Assembly: GCA_963746275.1 (NCBI GenBank) | Contig: CAVVAX010000003.1 | Location: 9,804 to 73,803, forward strand | DNA: 64,000 nucleotides | Source: JAEULH01 sp963746275 | GTDB taxonomy: Bacteria; Pseudomonadota; Alphaproteobacteria; Rhodospirillales; Defluviicoccaceae | Direction: 5' to 3' | Shown here: positions 46,523 through 55,765 of the stretch, piece by piece | How positions within the stretch are numbered: position 1 is the first letter of the stretch | Layout of the letters: every line of letters begins with the position of its first letter | Notes under the pieces: generated by a model | Told to the model about the DNA's origin: nothing | Seen by the model: only the letters and a program-made list of their open reading frames with translations | Database searches by the model: none | Translations under genes and position numbers: made by a program

Positions 46523-47566
46523 ATGATGCCAAGCTTCGATGCCGATGCTCGCGAGAGCGCAACCGCGCGCGCCATGCCCGAGAGGGCGCCAGCCTCGCAA
46601 GAGGCCCTGGCGGCGACCCGGGCGCTGGTCTTTCCCGGGCAGGGATCGCAGGCGGTCGGCATGGGCAGCGCGCTGGCGCAGGAGTTCGCGGTCGCCCGCG
46701 AGGTGTTCGCCGAGGTGGACGAGGCTCTGGGAGAGAACCTCTCGCGGCTGATGGCCGAAGGACCGGACGACGCGCTGACGCTCACCGAGAACGCGCAGCC
46801 GGCGTTGATGGCGGTGAGCATGGCGGTGCTCCGGGTGCTGGAGCAGGAGCACGGGCTGAACATCCGGGTGCTGGGCCGCTTCGTGGCCGGCCATTCGCTC
46901 GGCGAATACACCGCGCTGACCGCCGCTGGAAGCTTCACGGTCGGCGATGCCGCGCGCCTGCTGCGCAAGCGCGGCCTGGCGATGCAGACCGCCGTGCCGG
47001 TCGGCGATGGCGCCATGGCGGCGCTGATGGGCCTGGAGCTGGCGGCAGCGCGCGAGATCGCGGCCGAGGCCACCCGCGAACTCTACGACGGCGCCGTCTG
47101 CGTCGCCGCCAACGATAACGCTCCAGGCCAGGTCGTGATCAGCGGCAGCCGGGCGGCGGTGCAGCGCGCCACCGAGATCGCCGCACTGCGCGGCGCCAAG
47201 CGCTCGATCATGTTGCCGGTCAGCGGCCCCTTCCACTGTCCGCTGATGGCGCCGGTCGCCGACGTCATGGCCAAGGCCTTGGCGGCCGTGGACATCCATC
47301 CGCCGGCCGTCCCGCTGATTTCCAACGTCACCGCCAAGGAGGTGACGAGTCCCGCCGAGATCCGCAATCTCCTCGTCAGCCAGGTGACCGGTATGGTCCG
47401 CTGGCGCGAGAGCGTCCTCTACATGCGCGCCCACGGCGTCGAGGAGCTGGTCGAGATCGGCGCCGGCAAGGTGCTGTCCGGCCTCGCCCGCCGCATCGAC
47501 CGCGGCCTCACCGGCCGGTCCGTCGGCGCCCCGGCGGAAATCGCGAGCTTCGTGGGCGGGGCGTAG
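46523..47566 (+). CDS. fabD: Malonyl-CoA:acyl-carrier-protein transacylase FabD
   Basis: FabD loads malonate onto ACP for fatty acid synthesis. It shows ALVFPGQGSQAVGMG near residue 33, the active-site VAGHSLGEYTALTAAG with Ser125, CVAANDNAPGQVVISGS and the catalytic histidine in LPVSGPFHCPLMAPV. Its 347 residues exceed the usual about 310 because of a 30-residue Ala/Arg-rich leader. The ATG at 46523 follows AAAGGACACG, which supports the long form. FabD is normally followed by fabG and acpP, but here the gene stands alone. Confidence 0.95.
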   Translation: MMPSFDADARESATARAMPERAPASQEALAATRALVFPGQGSQAVGMGSALAQEFAVAREVFAEVDEALGENLSRLMAEGPDDALTLTENAQPALMAVSMAVLRVLEQEHGLNIRVLGRFVAGHSLGEYTALTAAGSFTVGDAARLLRKRGLAMQTAVPVGDGAMAALMGLELAAAREIAAEATRELYDGAVCVAANDNAPGQVVISGSRAAVQRATEIAALRGAKRSIMLPVSGPFHCPLMAPVADVMAKALAAVDIHPPAVPLISNVTAKEVTSPAEIRNLLVSQVTGMVRWRESVLYMRAHGVEELVEIGAGKVLSGLARRIDRGLTGRSVGAPAEIASFVGGA

Positions 47567-47580
47567 GCAACAACAAAAAA

Positions 47581-47660
47581 ACCCTCACCCTGACACTCTC
47601 CCGCTCAGCGGGAGAGGGAGGCCCACGGAGCGGGCGGGCGAGAGCGGGCGAGGGTGCGGG
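47581..47660. repeat. Intergenic hairpin repeat, CTCTCCC type, copy 3
   Basis: CTCTCCCGCT and AGCGGGAGAG form a near-perfect stem around 47596-47616, in the same longer context (CCCTCACCC..GCGAGGGTG) as 541-601. It lies between the convergent fabD and small membrane protein genes, where it could end both transcripts. Confidence 0.6.
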
Positions 47661-47667
47661 GCCGGCG

Positions 47668-47853
47668 TCAGTGGCGTCCTTGCTCGTCGTAGACCTGCTT
47701 GATCTGGAGGAAATTGAACAGCACGCAGGCGACGAACAACGCCAGGCCGAAATAGTACATGACCGGCTCTTCGGCCTGCGAGGCCAGATACAGGGCGAAC
47801 AGGCCGATGACGGCGACCATGAAGCCGACGACCCATCGTCCAACGTGATGCAT
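47668..47853 (-). CDS. Small two-span membrane protein of unknown function
   Basis: This 61-residue protein begins MHHVGRWVVGFMVAVIGLFA and has two hydrophobic segments (about residues 7-24 and 32-51) joined by SQAEEPVMYY, with a short charged end KQVYDEQGRH. The ATG at 47853 lies at the first point where hydrophobic coding begins; a longer frame upstream is arginine- and proline-rich and unlikely. The YYFGLALFV segment resembles small conserved alphaproteobacterial membrane proteins without known role. It is convergent with fabD and follows the histidine kinase region by gene order only. Confidence 0.65.
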   Translation of the reverse strand: MHHVGRWVVGFMVAVIGLFALYLASQAEEPVMYYFGLALFVACVLFNFLQIKQVYDEQGRH

Positions 47854-47983
47854 TGTCCTCGTCCTTATCCCCGGTTTTTCTTTCGCTCTTCCGGGCCATG
47901 CCGAGCAGGCCGCACCGAGCCAGCGGCATAGATTTCCCATTCCGTCCGCGCGCGCAAGCGCTTTTGCCGCCGTGCCGGCAGGC

Positions 47984-49393
47984 TCAGGCCGAAGGCGTTC
48001 CCTGGGGCTGGCGCGAGGGCAGCTGGAGACGAAAGACGGTTCCGCCGGGTCCCGTCCTGGCGATGGCCAGCTCGCCGCCGTGGGCGCGGACGATCTCGCG
48101 GGCGATGGCGAGGCCGAGGCCGCTGCCGCCGTCGCGCCCGGAGACGGCGAAGGGCTTGAACAGGCTTGCTTGCAGCGCCTCGGGGATGCCCGGCCCGTCG
48201 TCGGCCACGTCGATGATCACGCGCTCGGCCTCACGCTCGGCTGCGATCTCGATGGCCGAGCCGCCGGCCTGAAGGGCGTTGTGGGCGAGGTTGGAGAGCA
48301 CCCGGACGAGTTGGTCCCTGTCCGCCTCAATGGCGATTTCGCCGCCTCCACAGCGGATCGCTACGGGATCGCCGTTGGCGTCGACCAGCTCGGCCTCGAC
48401 CTCGGCCACCGCTTCGCTTAAGGGAAAGCAGGTCATCCGCAGCGTCGGCTTGACGTCGCGGACGAAGTCCAGCGTCTGCGTGCACAGCGCGATGGCCCTG
48501 TCGATGGCGTGGTAGAGCTTCGGCGTCACCCGCTGGACCTCCGGATCGGCAATGCCGGAGAGCCGGTCGGACGCGAGCGCCGCCGTCGACAGGGCATTGC
48601 GCAGGTCATGGTTGATCCTGGCTACCGCCGCGCCCAGCGCGGCCAGTTGGCTTTTCTCGCGCAGCGCCGTGCGGATTTGTTGCTGCATCACCCCGAGCTC
48701 GCGTTCGGCCACGCCGATCTCGTCGCTGCGCCGGCTCGGCCGCAAGGCCGCGGCGTCGTCCTCGGGGTCCTGGCGGAACTTCGTCATCGCCTCGGTGAGC
48801 TGCACGATCGGACGCACCATCAGCCACTGCAGGGCGAAGAACACCAGCCCGGCGGTAAGAAGCGAGATGATGATCGACAGCGTCAGGATGCGGATGGAGA
48901 AGTCATGGAGCTGCTCGCGCAGCGGCGTCTCGTCGATGATGACCGCGATCGTGCCTTCCGGCTGCGCCGGCGACTGGCCGACGACCTTGAGGACGCGGTT
49001 GCGTGTCTGGAACAGGGTCGAGAACGCGCTGGCGATCATGCCCGAGATCGTTTCCTCGCGCAGGTCGACGCTCGCCTGCACCGGCGGCGGCGTTCCTTCG
49101 CCCAGCATGAGCATCCGCCGGTCGGGCTCGGTGAGGGCAATGGCGTAGGCGCCGGCGTGCTTGAGCAGCGTCGTCTCCAGCTCCTTGCCGACCATGTTGT
49201 CCGGCGTCGCCTCCAGCGCGAGCATGGCGAGGTGCGCCTTGGCCAGCCGGTCGTCCAGGTCGTCGCGGCGAAAGCGGGCGATGGAGGGGACGTAGATCAG
49301 GACCTCAGACAGCATCACGAACAGGACGGTGAGCAGCAGCAGCCGCGCCGACAGGCCGGTGAAGAGGGAGGTGCGGGCGGGCGGAGCGTTCAT
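47984..49393 (-). CDS. Membrane sensor histidine kinase
   Basis: The 469-residue kinase has a first span near residues 15-35 (ARLLLLTVLFVMLSEVLIYV), a periplasmic sensor of about 130 residues, a second span (ILTLSIIISLLTAGLVFFALQ), a HAMP linker (MVRPIVQLTEAMTKFRQDPE), a phosphoacceptor site VARINHDLRNALSTAALASD, and an ATPase domain with N box LSNLAHNALQAGG, VADDGPGIP and GGSGLGLAIAREIV. No response regulator gene is adjacent, so it is an orphan kinase here. The ATG at 49393 fits the membrane topology. The signal is unknown. Confidence 0.9.
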   Translation of the reverse strand: MNAPPARTSLFTGLSARLLLLTVLFVMLSEVLIYVPSIARFRRDDLDDRLAKAHLAMLALEATPDNMVGKELETTLLKHAGAYAIALTEPDRRMLMLGEGTPPPVQASVDLREETISGMIASAFSTLFQTRNRVLKVVGQSPAQPEGTIAVIIDETPLREQLHDFSIRILTLSIIISLLTAGLVFFALQWLMVRPIVQLTEAMTKFRQDPEDDAAALRPSRRSDEIGVAERELGVMQQQIRTALREKSQLAALGAAVARINHDLRNALSTAALASDRLSGIADPEVQRVTPKLYHAIDRAIALCTQTLDFVRDVKPTLRMTCFPLSEAVAEVEAELVDANGDPVAIRCGGGEIAIEADRDQLVRVLSNLAHNALQAGGSAIEIAAEREAERVIIDVADDGPGIPEALQASLFKPFAVSGRDGGSGLGLAIAREIVRAHGGELAIARTGPGGTVFRLQLPSRQPQGTPSA

Positions 49394-49434
49394 GCGCCGC
49401 AGTATGCCATGCCCGGCCCGAGGCGGAAGCGGCG

Positions 49435-50238
49435 CTACCGGGCGCGCGGCGGGGCGGGCTTGCGGCGCAGGCGCTTGTAGACGACGGGAAGCAGCGAGAG
49501 CAGCGCCAGGCCGGCGATCGGCGCCAGGATCTCGGGGGCGAAGATCAACCCCAGGTCGGGCTTGCCGCCGGCATCGAGAACGGCGCCGAGGCCGTTGCCG
49601 ACGAGGGTGTAGACGACGCTCCCCGGGATGATGCCGAAGACGGTGCCGATGACGAAGGTCCGCGCCGGCACGCCGAGGAACGCCGGAACCAGGTTGACCA
49701 GCCAGAAGGGGAAGATCGGCACCAGGCGGAGGAACAGCAGGTAGCTCAGCGCGTTCTCGGCGAAGCCCGCCTCCATCTTGCGGATCGCCGGCCCCGCCTT
49801 GGCCCGCAGCAGGTCGCTGAACGCGTAGCGGGCGGCGAGAAAGATGGCGGTGGCGCCGACGGTGGCGGCGATGACGACATAGACCGTCGCGGCGACGATG
49901 CCGAAGAGAAAGCCGCCGGCGATGGTCATCCAGATCGCGCCGGGCAGGGACAGGGCGACGACCACGGCGTAGGCAGCAACGAAGGCGACTGCGGCCATGG
50001 CTTCGTGATCGCCGCGCCAGGCGAGCAGTGCCTCGCGGTTGTGCTTCAGGGCGCCGAGGCCGAGGAAGCGGTCGAGGTCGAAGGCGAAGAACGCGACGAA
50101 CCCAAGCGCGATGAGCGCGATCGGGGCCAGACGCCAGGGCGAGAACCGCGTCGCCGTGCGGCTGTCTTCGCTCCCGTGGCGCTCCCTGTGGCCCTGCGGA
50201 CATCGTCGTGCCTTGGCATGAGCGCGGCGCTTTTGCAA
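49435..50238 (-). CDS. TVP38/TMEM64-family (DedA-like) membrane protein
   Basis: About 267 residues with five to six spans. The SNARE-associated/VTT core is clear: VVALSLPGAIWMTIAGGFLFG, ATAIFLAARYAFSDLLRAKAG, NALSYLLFLRLVPIFPFWLVN, FLGVPARTFVIGT and GIIPGSVVYTLVGNGLG. This family is linked to lipid scrambling and envelope homeostasis. The 5' end is uncertain: the open frame starts at a TTG at 50238, while an ATG at 50203 with an AAGG ahead of it is one base out of phase, so another small break is possible. It lies 41 bp upstream of the kinase gene on the same strand, and the two may be co-transcribed. Confidence 0.82.
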   Translation of the reverse strand: MQKRRAHAKARRCPQGHRERHGSEDSRTATRFSPWRLAPIALIALGFVAFFAFDLDRFLGLGALKHNREALLAWRGDHEAMAAVAFVAAYAVVVALSLPGAIWMTIAGGFLFGIVAATVYVVIAATVGATAIFLAARYAFSDLLRAKAGPAIRKMEAGFAENALSYLLFLRLVPIFPFWLVNLVPAFLGVPARTFVIGTVFGIIPGSVVYTLVGNGLGAVLDAGGKPDLGLIFAPEILAPIAGLALLSLLPVVYKRLRRKPAPPRAR

Positions 50239-50400
50239 TCACGGCAATCGTGTGTCGACCAGGTACAGATCGGCCTCTTCGGCAGGGCAGTCCAGCACCC
50301 ACTCGTAAGGACCCGGTCACAACGGCGTGACGGGGCGCGTGCGGGCGCAGCGATGGCACGCCGGCGGCCACTGCGCCAGCTTTCCGCGCGTGCCCTAACG

Positions 50401-50429
50401 TTGACTTGCCCGGGATGAACCCTTAAAGA
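50401..50429 (+). promoter_or_regulatory. Candidate sigma-70 promoter of rpmH
   Basis: TTGACT at 50401-50406 and TAAAGA at 50424-50429 are separated by 17 bases, about 35 bp before the rpmH start. The -35 is good and the -10 weak. A promoter in this place is expected for the rpmH-rnpA transcript. Confidence 0.4.
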
Positions 50430-50461
50430 CAGGCGCTGCCATCGGCCCCCGGAGCAGGCTT

Positions 50462-50596
50462 TTGAAACGGACCTTCCAACCCAGCAAGATCATTCGCAAG
50501 CGGCGCCACGGCTTCCGCAATCGGTCGGCGAGCGTCGGCGGACGGCGCGTCCTGGCCAACCGGCGCAGGCGGGGGCGCAAGCGCCTGTCGGCCTGA
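50462..50596 (+). CDS. rpmH: Ribosomal protein bL34
   Basis: The frame from the TTG at 50462 encodes 44 residues, M-KRTFQPSKIIRKRRHGFRNR and on to RRRRGRKRLSA, the full highly basic L34 of the large ribosomal subunit. A GGAGCAGG ribosome site lies just ahead. TTG starts for rpmH are known. It opens the conserved rpmH-rnpA-yidD-yidC-engB order. Confidence 0.93.
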   Translation: MKRTFQPSKIIRKRRHGFRNRSASVGGRRVLANRRRRGRKRLSA

Positions 50597-50606
50597 GCCC
50601 GGTCGT

Positions 50607-51044
50607 GTGACTTCCCATCTCCCTCGGCTGAAGCAGCGCGCGGAGTTCGTGCGCGCGGCGCGCGCCGGGCGGAAGTGGGTCGCCCCCGGGCTGATCGTGC
50701 AGATGCACCGCCGCGGCGAGGCGGACGCGGCGCGCGTCCCGGAAGACGCGGTGCGGGTCGGCTTCACGACGAGCCGGAAGGTCGGCAAGGCCGTCGCCCG
50801 CAACCGGGCGCGGCGGCGGCTGCGCGAGGTGGCGCGGCAGGTGCTGCCGCAGCACGCGGTGGCGGGATGCGACTACGTGATCATTGGGCGGGCCGAGACC
50901 TTGACGCGACCCTTCACCGCGCTGCTCGACGACCTGGCGACGGCCGTGCGCCGGCTGCGCCCGGAGCCCGCGAGTTCGCCGTCGGAGCCGGACCGGGGCG
51001 ACCGCCGCGGCCGGCGGCGGCGTCGCGAACCGCGCGGCACCGTC
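50607..51044 (+). CDS. rnpA: RNase P protein component, in-frame with yidD
   Basis: RnpA is the protein cofactor of ribonuclease P, which trims tRNA 5' ends. The core is LKQRAEFVRAARAGRKWVAPG, VGFTTSRKVGKAVARNRARRR and LREVARQVLPQHAVAGCDYVIIGR. After about residue 120 the sequence is a basic, proline- and arginine-rich tail (SSPSEPDRGDRRGRRRRREPRG) that runs without a stop into YidD, so as written one 235-residue polypeptide results, ending at 51314. In the +1 frame the tail would stop at a TGA overlapping the yidD GTG (GTGA), the usual separate-gene arrangement. The fusion may therefore be real or caused by one wrong base in the tail. Confidence 0.9.
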
Positions 51045-51314
51045 GTGACGAGCCCCGCCGGCGCCCTGCTCTCGGCCCTGATCATCGCCTATCGCGGCCT
51101 GCTCTCCCCGGTCCTTCCCGGCAGCTGCCGCTACCAGCCGACCTGCTCGGCCTACGCGCTGGACGCTGTCCGCCGTTTCGGCGCGCTCCGCGGCGGCGCG
51201 CTGGCAGCGCGCCGGCTGGCCCGGTGCCACCCCTGGGGCGGCTTTGGCGACGACCCGGTCCCCGACAACGAGGGCAAACATGACGGGCGGCGCCGCGGCC
51301 GGCTTGCCGCCTGA
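51045..51314 (+). CDS. yidD: Membrane protein insertion efficiency factor YidD
   Basis: From the in-frame GTG at 51045 the product would be 89 residues: TSPAGALLSALIIAYRGLLS, then the cysteine-containing family core PGSCRYQPTCSAYALDAVRR and LARCHPWGGFGDDPVPDNEG. YidD is an amphipathic membrane-associated helper of YidC. The match of the GTG to the usual YidD start (MTSP..) argues that it is translated separately even if the upstream fusion is real. It is followed 43 bp later by yidC. Confidence 0.88.
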   Translation: MTSPAGALLSALIIAYRGLLSPVLPGSCRYQPTCSAYALDAVRRFGALRGGALAARRLARCHPWGGFGDDPVPDNEGKHDGRRRGRLAA

Positions 51315-51357
51315 GCCCGTCCTTTCCGCAAGCGAATTCGCAAGAGAGAAGTGGTCG

Positions 51358-53144
51358 ATGATGGAGAACAAGAACCTGATCCTGGCCATCGTGCTTTCGG
51401 TGGTCATCCTGATCGGGTTCCAGTTGGTCGCGGATAGGCTGCTGCCACAGCCGACGAGCCCGCAGCCTTCGCCGGGAGCCGGCAGCAGCGAAGGCCAGGG
51501 GCCTTCGCCGGACGGCGCGGTCGCGCCGACCCCGGCGCAGCCCGGGGCCGTGGCGCCGGGTGTGGCGCCGCCCGGAGCTCCCAGCGCGCCGACACCGGTC
51601 ACCGAGCCCGCCGGCCGCGCGCGCAGCGACGTCATCGCCGCGACGCCGCGGGTGCGCATCAACACGCCGGAGCTCCACGGCTCGATCGCGCTCATCGGCG
51701 GCCGGGTCGACGACCTCACCCTGGTCAACTACCGCGAGACCATCGACCCCAACAGCCCCGAGATCGTCCTGTTCTCGCCGCCGGGATCGGCCGATCCCTA
51801 TTTCGCCGAGCTCGGCTGGGTCGCGGCGCCGGCCGGCGTGGCCTTGCCGGGGCCAACGACCCGCTGGGAAGCGGATGGAGCCGAACTCGTTGCCAACCGG
51901 CCGCTGACGCTCACCTGGGACAACGGCGCCGGCCTGGTCTTCAAGCGGATCTACAACGTCGACGAGCACTTCATGTTCACGATCACCCAGGAGGTCGAGA
52001 ACAGGGGGGGCGAGCCGGTCAGCGTCAACCCCTATAGCGTGCTCGCCCGCTGGGGCACGCCGGAGACCAGCCAGTTCTTCATCCTTCACGAGGGCCCCAT
52101 CGCGCGTGATCGACGGCACCCTGAAGGAGCTGAGCTACGAGGACCTGCGCGACCAGGGCGTCATCACCTACTCGACCAGCGGCGGCTGGCTCGGCTTCAC
52201 CGACAAGTACTGGCTCGGCGCGCTGATCCCGACGCAGACGGAGCAGGTCGAGGCGCGCTTCGTCCACACCCGCGCCGCCGAGATGGACAAGTACCAGGCC
52301 GATTACGTCGGCGGTGCACAAACCGTTGCCCCTGGCGCCAGCATCAGCCAGCGGACGATGTTGTTCGCCGGCGCCAAGCAGGTGCGCCTGCTCGACCGCT
52401 ACGCCGAGCAGTACGGCATCAAGCGCTTCGATCTCGCCATCGACTTCGGCTGGTTCTACTTCCTCACCAAGCCGTTCTTCCTGTTCCTCATCTACATCAA
52501 GGAGCTGGTCGGCAACTTCGGCGTCGCCATCCTGATCCTGACGGTCTGCATCAAGCTCGCGTTCTTCCCGCTGGCCAACAAGTCGTACCGGGCGATGAGC
52601 CAGATGCGCAAGCTGACCGCCGGAGATGACCAAGCTGCGCGAGCGCTTCGCCGACGACAAGGCGCGGCTCAACCAGGAGATGATGGCGCTCTACAAGCGC
52701 GAGAAGGTCAACCCGGCCTCGGGCTGCCTGCCGATGGTCGTGCAGATCCCGGTGTTCTTCGCCCTCTACAAGGTGCTGTTCGTCACCATCGAGATGCGCC
52801 ACGCGCCGTTCTTCGGCTGGATCCAGGACCTCTCCGCCCGCGACCCGACCACGATCTTGAACCTGTTCGGGCTGATCCCCTGGAACCCGGAAGCCTTTCT
52901 GCCGGCGGCTTTGCACATCGGCGCCTGGCCGCTGATCATGGGCGTGACGATGTACCTGCAGCAGAAGCTGAACCCGCAGCCGCCGGACCCGGTGCAGGCG
53001 AAGATCTTCATGCTGCTGCCGGTGATCTTCACCTTCATGCTGGCGCAGTTCCCGGCCGGGCTCGTCATCTACTGGACCTGGAACAACATTCTCTCGATCA
53101 TCCAGCAGTGGGTGATCATGCGCCGCGAAGGGGTGAAGATCTGA
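51358..53144 (+). CDS. yidC: Membrane protein insertase YidC (two frame breaks)
   Basis: YidC inserts and folds inner-membrane proteins. Parts in order: first span MENKNLILAIVLSVVILIGF; a proline-rich linker; the periplasmic beta-domain (RVRINTPELHGSIALIGGRV..) to SQFFILHEGPI; after a break near 52105, VIDGTLKELSYEDL and the spans FFLFLIYIKELVGNFGVAI; after one extra G near 52622, PEMTKLRERFADDKARLNQE, NPASGCLPMVVQIPVFFALY and AQFPAGLVIYWTWNNILSI. Restored length is about 594 residues, normal for Gram-negative YidC. Since yidC is essential, both breaks are very likely sequence errors. The start ATGATG at 51358 follows AGAGAAG. Confidence 0.92.
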
Positions 53145-53831
53145 CCGCTGCGGACGCGGAGGCCGGGGCGGATGCCGAAAGGGCCCGCGAGGCCGCGGCG
53201 GTGGAGCGGGGCCGGGTCCTCTTCGCCGGCGCTTGCGACTTCGTCACGTCGGCGCGCGAAGATCGAGCAGCTTCCGGCGGCGACGCTGCCGGAGGTCGCC
53301 TTCGCCGGCCGCTCCAACGTCGGCAAGTCCAGCCTGATCAACGCGCTCACCGGCCGCAGGACGCTGGCCAAGACCTCGAACACGCCGGGGCGCACCCAGC
53401 AGGTCAACTTCTTCTACCTCGCCGGCCAGCTGATGCTGGTCGATCTGCCCGGCTATGGCTACGCCAGCGCGCCGAAGGCGAAGGTCACGGCGTGGACCCG
53501 GCTGGTCGAGCTCTACCTCGCCGGCCGCCCGGCCCTGCGCCGGACGCTGCTCCTGATCGACGCCCGCCACGGCATCAAGGACGTCGACCGCGAGATCATG
53601 GCGATCCTCGATCGCGCCGCCGTCTCCTACCAGGTGGTGCTGACCAAGGCCGACAAGATCACGGCCGCGGAACTTGCCGAGCGCACCGCCGACGTCGAAG
53701 CCGAGGTGCGACGCCATCCGGCCGCCCATCCCGAGGTCATCGCCAGCAGCGCCCGCACCCAGTTGGGCATCGAGCGGCTGCGCGCCGGCCTCGCCCAGCT
53801 CTCCGACTGGGCCGCGGAAGCGCCGGCCTAG
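53141..53831 (+). CDS. engB: Ribosome biogenesis GTPase EngB/YihA (one frame break)
   Basis: EngB is a GTPase for 50S assembly and is usually essential. G1 is VAFAGRSNVGKSSLINALTG, then SNTPGRTQQVNFF, G3 VDLPGYGYASAPK, G4 LTKADK and G5 SSARTQLG. The N-terminal piece (RGRVLFAGACDFVTSA) reads in a different frame from KIEQLPAATLPEV because of an extra base near 53258. The start is unresolved: no ATG lies in the N-terminal frame, a GTG at 53201 is possible, and the frame is open from 53141, overlapping the yidC stop. I give the outer limit. Confidence 0.88.
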
Positions 53832-53882
53832 GGTTGGAGATAAGTCTGGAACTCGCCCGCCCGGTGCGCTAAGGGGCGGGTC

Positions 53883-54785
53883 ATGAACGAAAAACCGCCG
53901 AAAGAACAGCTTCTCGCCCGCGCCCGAACCCTGTCGGAGGCGCTGCCGTTCATGCGCCGCTACTCCGGCGCAACCTTCGTCATCAAGTACGGCGGCCACG
54001 CCATGGGCGACGCCGGGCTCGCCCAGCTCTTCGCCCGCGACATCGTGCTGCTGCGCCAGGTCGGCATCAATCCGGTGGTGGTCCACGGCGGCGGGCCGCA
54101 GATCGGCCGCATGCTCGAGCGGCTGAAGATCAAGAGCGAGTTCGTCGACGGCCTGCGCGTCACCGACAAGGAGACGGTCGACGTGGTCGAGATGGTGCTG
54201 GCCGGCTCCATCAACAAGGAGATCGTCTCCGCCATCAACGCCGCCGGCGGCTTCGCCGTCGGCCTGTCCGGCAAGGACGGCAACCTGATCCGGGCGCAAC
54301 GGCTGCGCCGGAGCAAGCGCGACCCGGGCTCGAACATCGAGCGGATCCTCGACCTCGGCCTCGTCGGCGAGCCGACCGAGATCGACCCGCACGTCCTCGA
54401 CTTCTACGACCGCTCCGACATCACCCCGGTGATCGCGCCGATCGGCGTCGGCGCCGGCGGCGAGACCCTCAACATCAACGCCGACACCGCCGCCGGCGCC
54501 ATCGCCGCGGCGGTGAACGCCCGCCGGCTGTTGATGCTGACCGACGTCGAGGGCGTGCTCGACAAGGACGGCCAGCTCATCGCGCAGATGACGGCGTCGG
54601 AGGCGCGGCGGCTGATCGAGGACGGCACCATCAGCGGCGGCATGATCCCGAAGATCGAGACCTGCCTGGAGGCGGTGGAGAAGGGGGTCGAGGGCGCGGT
54701 CATCCTCGACGGCCGCGTTCCCCACGCCCTGCTGCTTGAACTCTTCACCGAGCACGGCGCCGGCACGCTGGTGGTGCCCGACTGA
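53883..54785 (+). CDS. argB: Acetylglutamate kinase
   Basis: The 300-residue amino acid kinase phosphorylates N-acetylglutamate in arginine synthesis. It has FVIKYGGHAMGDAGLAQLFA, VVHGGGPQIGRMLERL, GLSGKDGNLI, the NINADTAAGAIAAAVNARRL nucleotide site, LMLTDVEGVLDKDG and MIPKIETCLEAVEKGVEGA. The N-terminal helix LARARTLSEALPFMRRYSG is the form found in arginine-inhibited hexameric enzymes. The ATG at 53883 follows AAGGGGCGGGTC. The order engB-argB is common in alphaproteobacteria. Confidence 0.97.
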   Translation: MNEKPPKEQLLARARTLSEALPFMRRYSGATFVIKYGGHAMGDAGLAQLFARDIVLLRQVGINPVVVHGGGPQIGRMLERLKIKSEFVDGLRVTDKETVDVVEMVLAGSINKEIVSAINAAGGFAVGLSGKDGNLIRAQRLRRSKRDPGSNIERILDLGLVGEPTEIDPHVLDFYDRSDITPVIAPIGVGAGGETLNINADTAAGAIAAAVNARRLLMLTDVEGVLDKDGQLIAQMTASEARRLIEDGTISGGMIPKIETCLEAVEKGVEGAVILDGRVPHALLLELFTEHGAGTLVVPD

Positions 54786-54814
54786 GCGGTAGGACGGAAT
54801 AGCAGCATCGGCCG

Positions 54815-55200
54815 GTGATCATCCGGGATTACGGCTTCGCTAATCCGACCACGGCGTTGGCATCGTCGAGGCGTATGCCGGGCGTATCGCGAATGGGGTG
54901 ATCATCCGTCGGATTACGGCTTCGCCTAATCCGACCTACGGCGGCTTTGCATGCGTCATGTAGGTCGGAATAGCCGCAGGCGTATTCCGCCGAATGGGGT
55001 GATCATCCGTCGGATTACGGCTTCGCCTAATCCGACCTACGCGGCTGTGCATGCGTCATGAGGTCGGAATAGCCGCAGGCGTATTCCGACGAATGGGGTG
55101 ATCATCCGTTGGATTACGGCTTCGCCTAATCCGACCTACGGCGGCTTGTGCATGCGTCATGTAGGTCGGAATAGCCGCAGGCGTATTCCGACGAATGGGG
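54815..55200. repeat. REP array: about 100 bp units with paired GTAG-foot hairpins, four copies
   Basis: Units begin GTGATCATCCG at 54815, 54898, 54999 and 55098. Each carries one hairpin read GTCGGATTACGG..TAATCCGAC followed by CTAC, then a spacer containing GCATGCGTCAT, then GTAG followed by GTCGGAATAGCC..TATTCCGAC and GAATGGGG. The two hairpins are therefore inverted to each other with GTAG feet facing inward, the layout of a mosaic REP element. The first unit is degraded. The array abuts the 3' end of a REP-associated transposase. Confidence 0.88.
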
Positions 55201-55202
55201 CG

Positions 55203-55742
55203 TCACGAGCCGGGTTCTCCGGCCGGAAGCTCCGATACTCCGCTGCCTGCCCAATCCGGCGGATACGCGCCGCGGCGCACGCACGCCGCGAACGTCGAGT
55301 ACGGCCACTCACCCGGCGCATCGACGAGGCCGTGCTTGACGGGGTTGAAATGGACGTAATCGACGTGCGCCGCGTAGTCGCGGTCGTCACGGATGCTGTG
55401 CTCCCAGAAGCGGCGTTGCCAGATGCCGCGTTCGCCATCGTCGCGGCGGACCCGCGACAGCCGTTCCGTCTTGCCCACGCCGCGGGCGAAGACGGTCTTG
55501 ATCAGCCGCCAGCGGGTGGAGAAGTCGTCATCGCCTGGCGGCAGCGTCCAGACGGTGTGCAGATGATGGGGAAGCACGACCCAGGCGTCGATGGTGAACG
55601 GCCGCGTGCGGCGAACGTGACGGACCGACTCGCGCAGGAGCTCGATCCGGTCGGTGAGCAGGGTGTTGCCGCGCCGCTCGAGCAGGTTGACGGTGAAGAA
55701 GTAGCAGCCGCCGGGTACGCGATGCCGGTGGAAATCGGGCAT
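55203..55742 (-). CDS. REP-associated tyrosine transposase (RAYT, Y1/IS200-like)
   Basis: The 179-residue single-domain HUH nuclease carries the metal-binding PHHLHTVWTLP, then GIWQRRFWEHSIRDDRDYAAH and the tyrosine motif DYVHFNPVKHGLVDAPGEWPYS. RAYTs cleave single-stranded REP sequences at GTAG-like feet and are thought to spread them. The start at 55742 (MPDFHRHRVPGGCYFFTVNL) is preferred; an ATG seven codons earlier lies inside the flanking repeat. The stop lies 2 bp from the array at 54815-55200, and another REP pair flanks the 5' side, so the gene sits in its own likely substrate. The frame is intact. Confidence 0.9.
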   Translation of the reverse strand: MPDFHRHRVPGGCYFFTVNLLERRGNTLLTDRIELLRESVRHVRRTRPFTIDAWVVLPHHLHTVWTLPPGDDDFSTRWRLIKTVFARGVGKTERLSRVRRDDGERGIWQRRFWEHSIRDDRDYAAHVDYVHFNPVKHGLVDAPGEWPYSTFAACVRRGAYPPDWAGSGVSELPAGEPGS

Positions 55743-55765
55743 GGTTTCGGGATGGGTGATCATTC

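Noticed and set aside
51358..53144. Programmed ribosomal frameshifting in yidC
   Set aside because: The two breaks lie at sites without slippery heptamers, are absent in the family, and resemble the single-base errors seen across the window.
54815..55200. CRISPR array
   Set aside because: Period is about 100 bp, repeats contain two different hairpins and the intervals are not unique spacers; no cas genes are near. It is a REP array.
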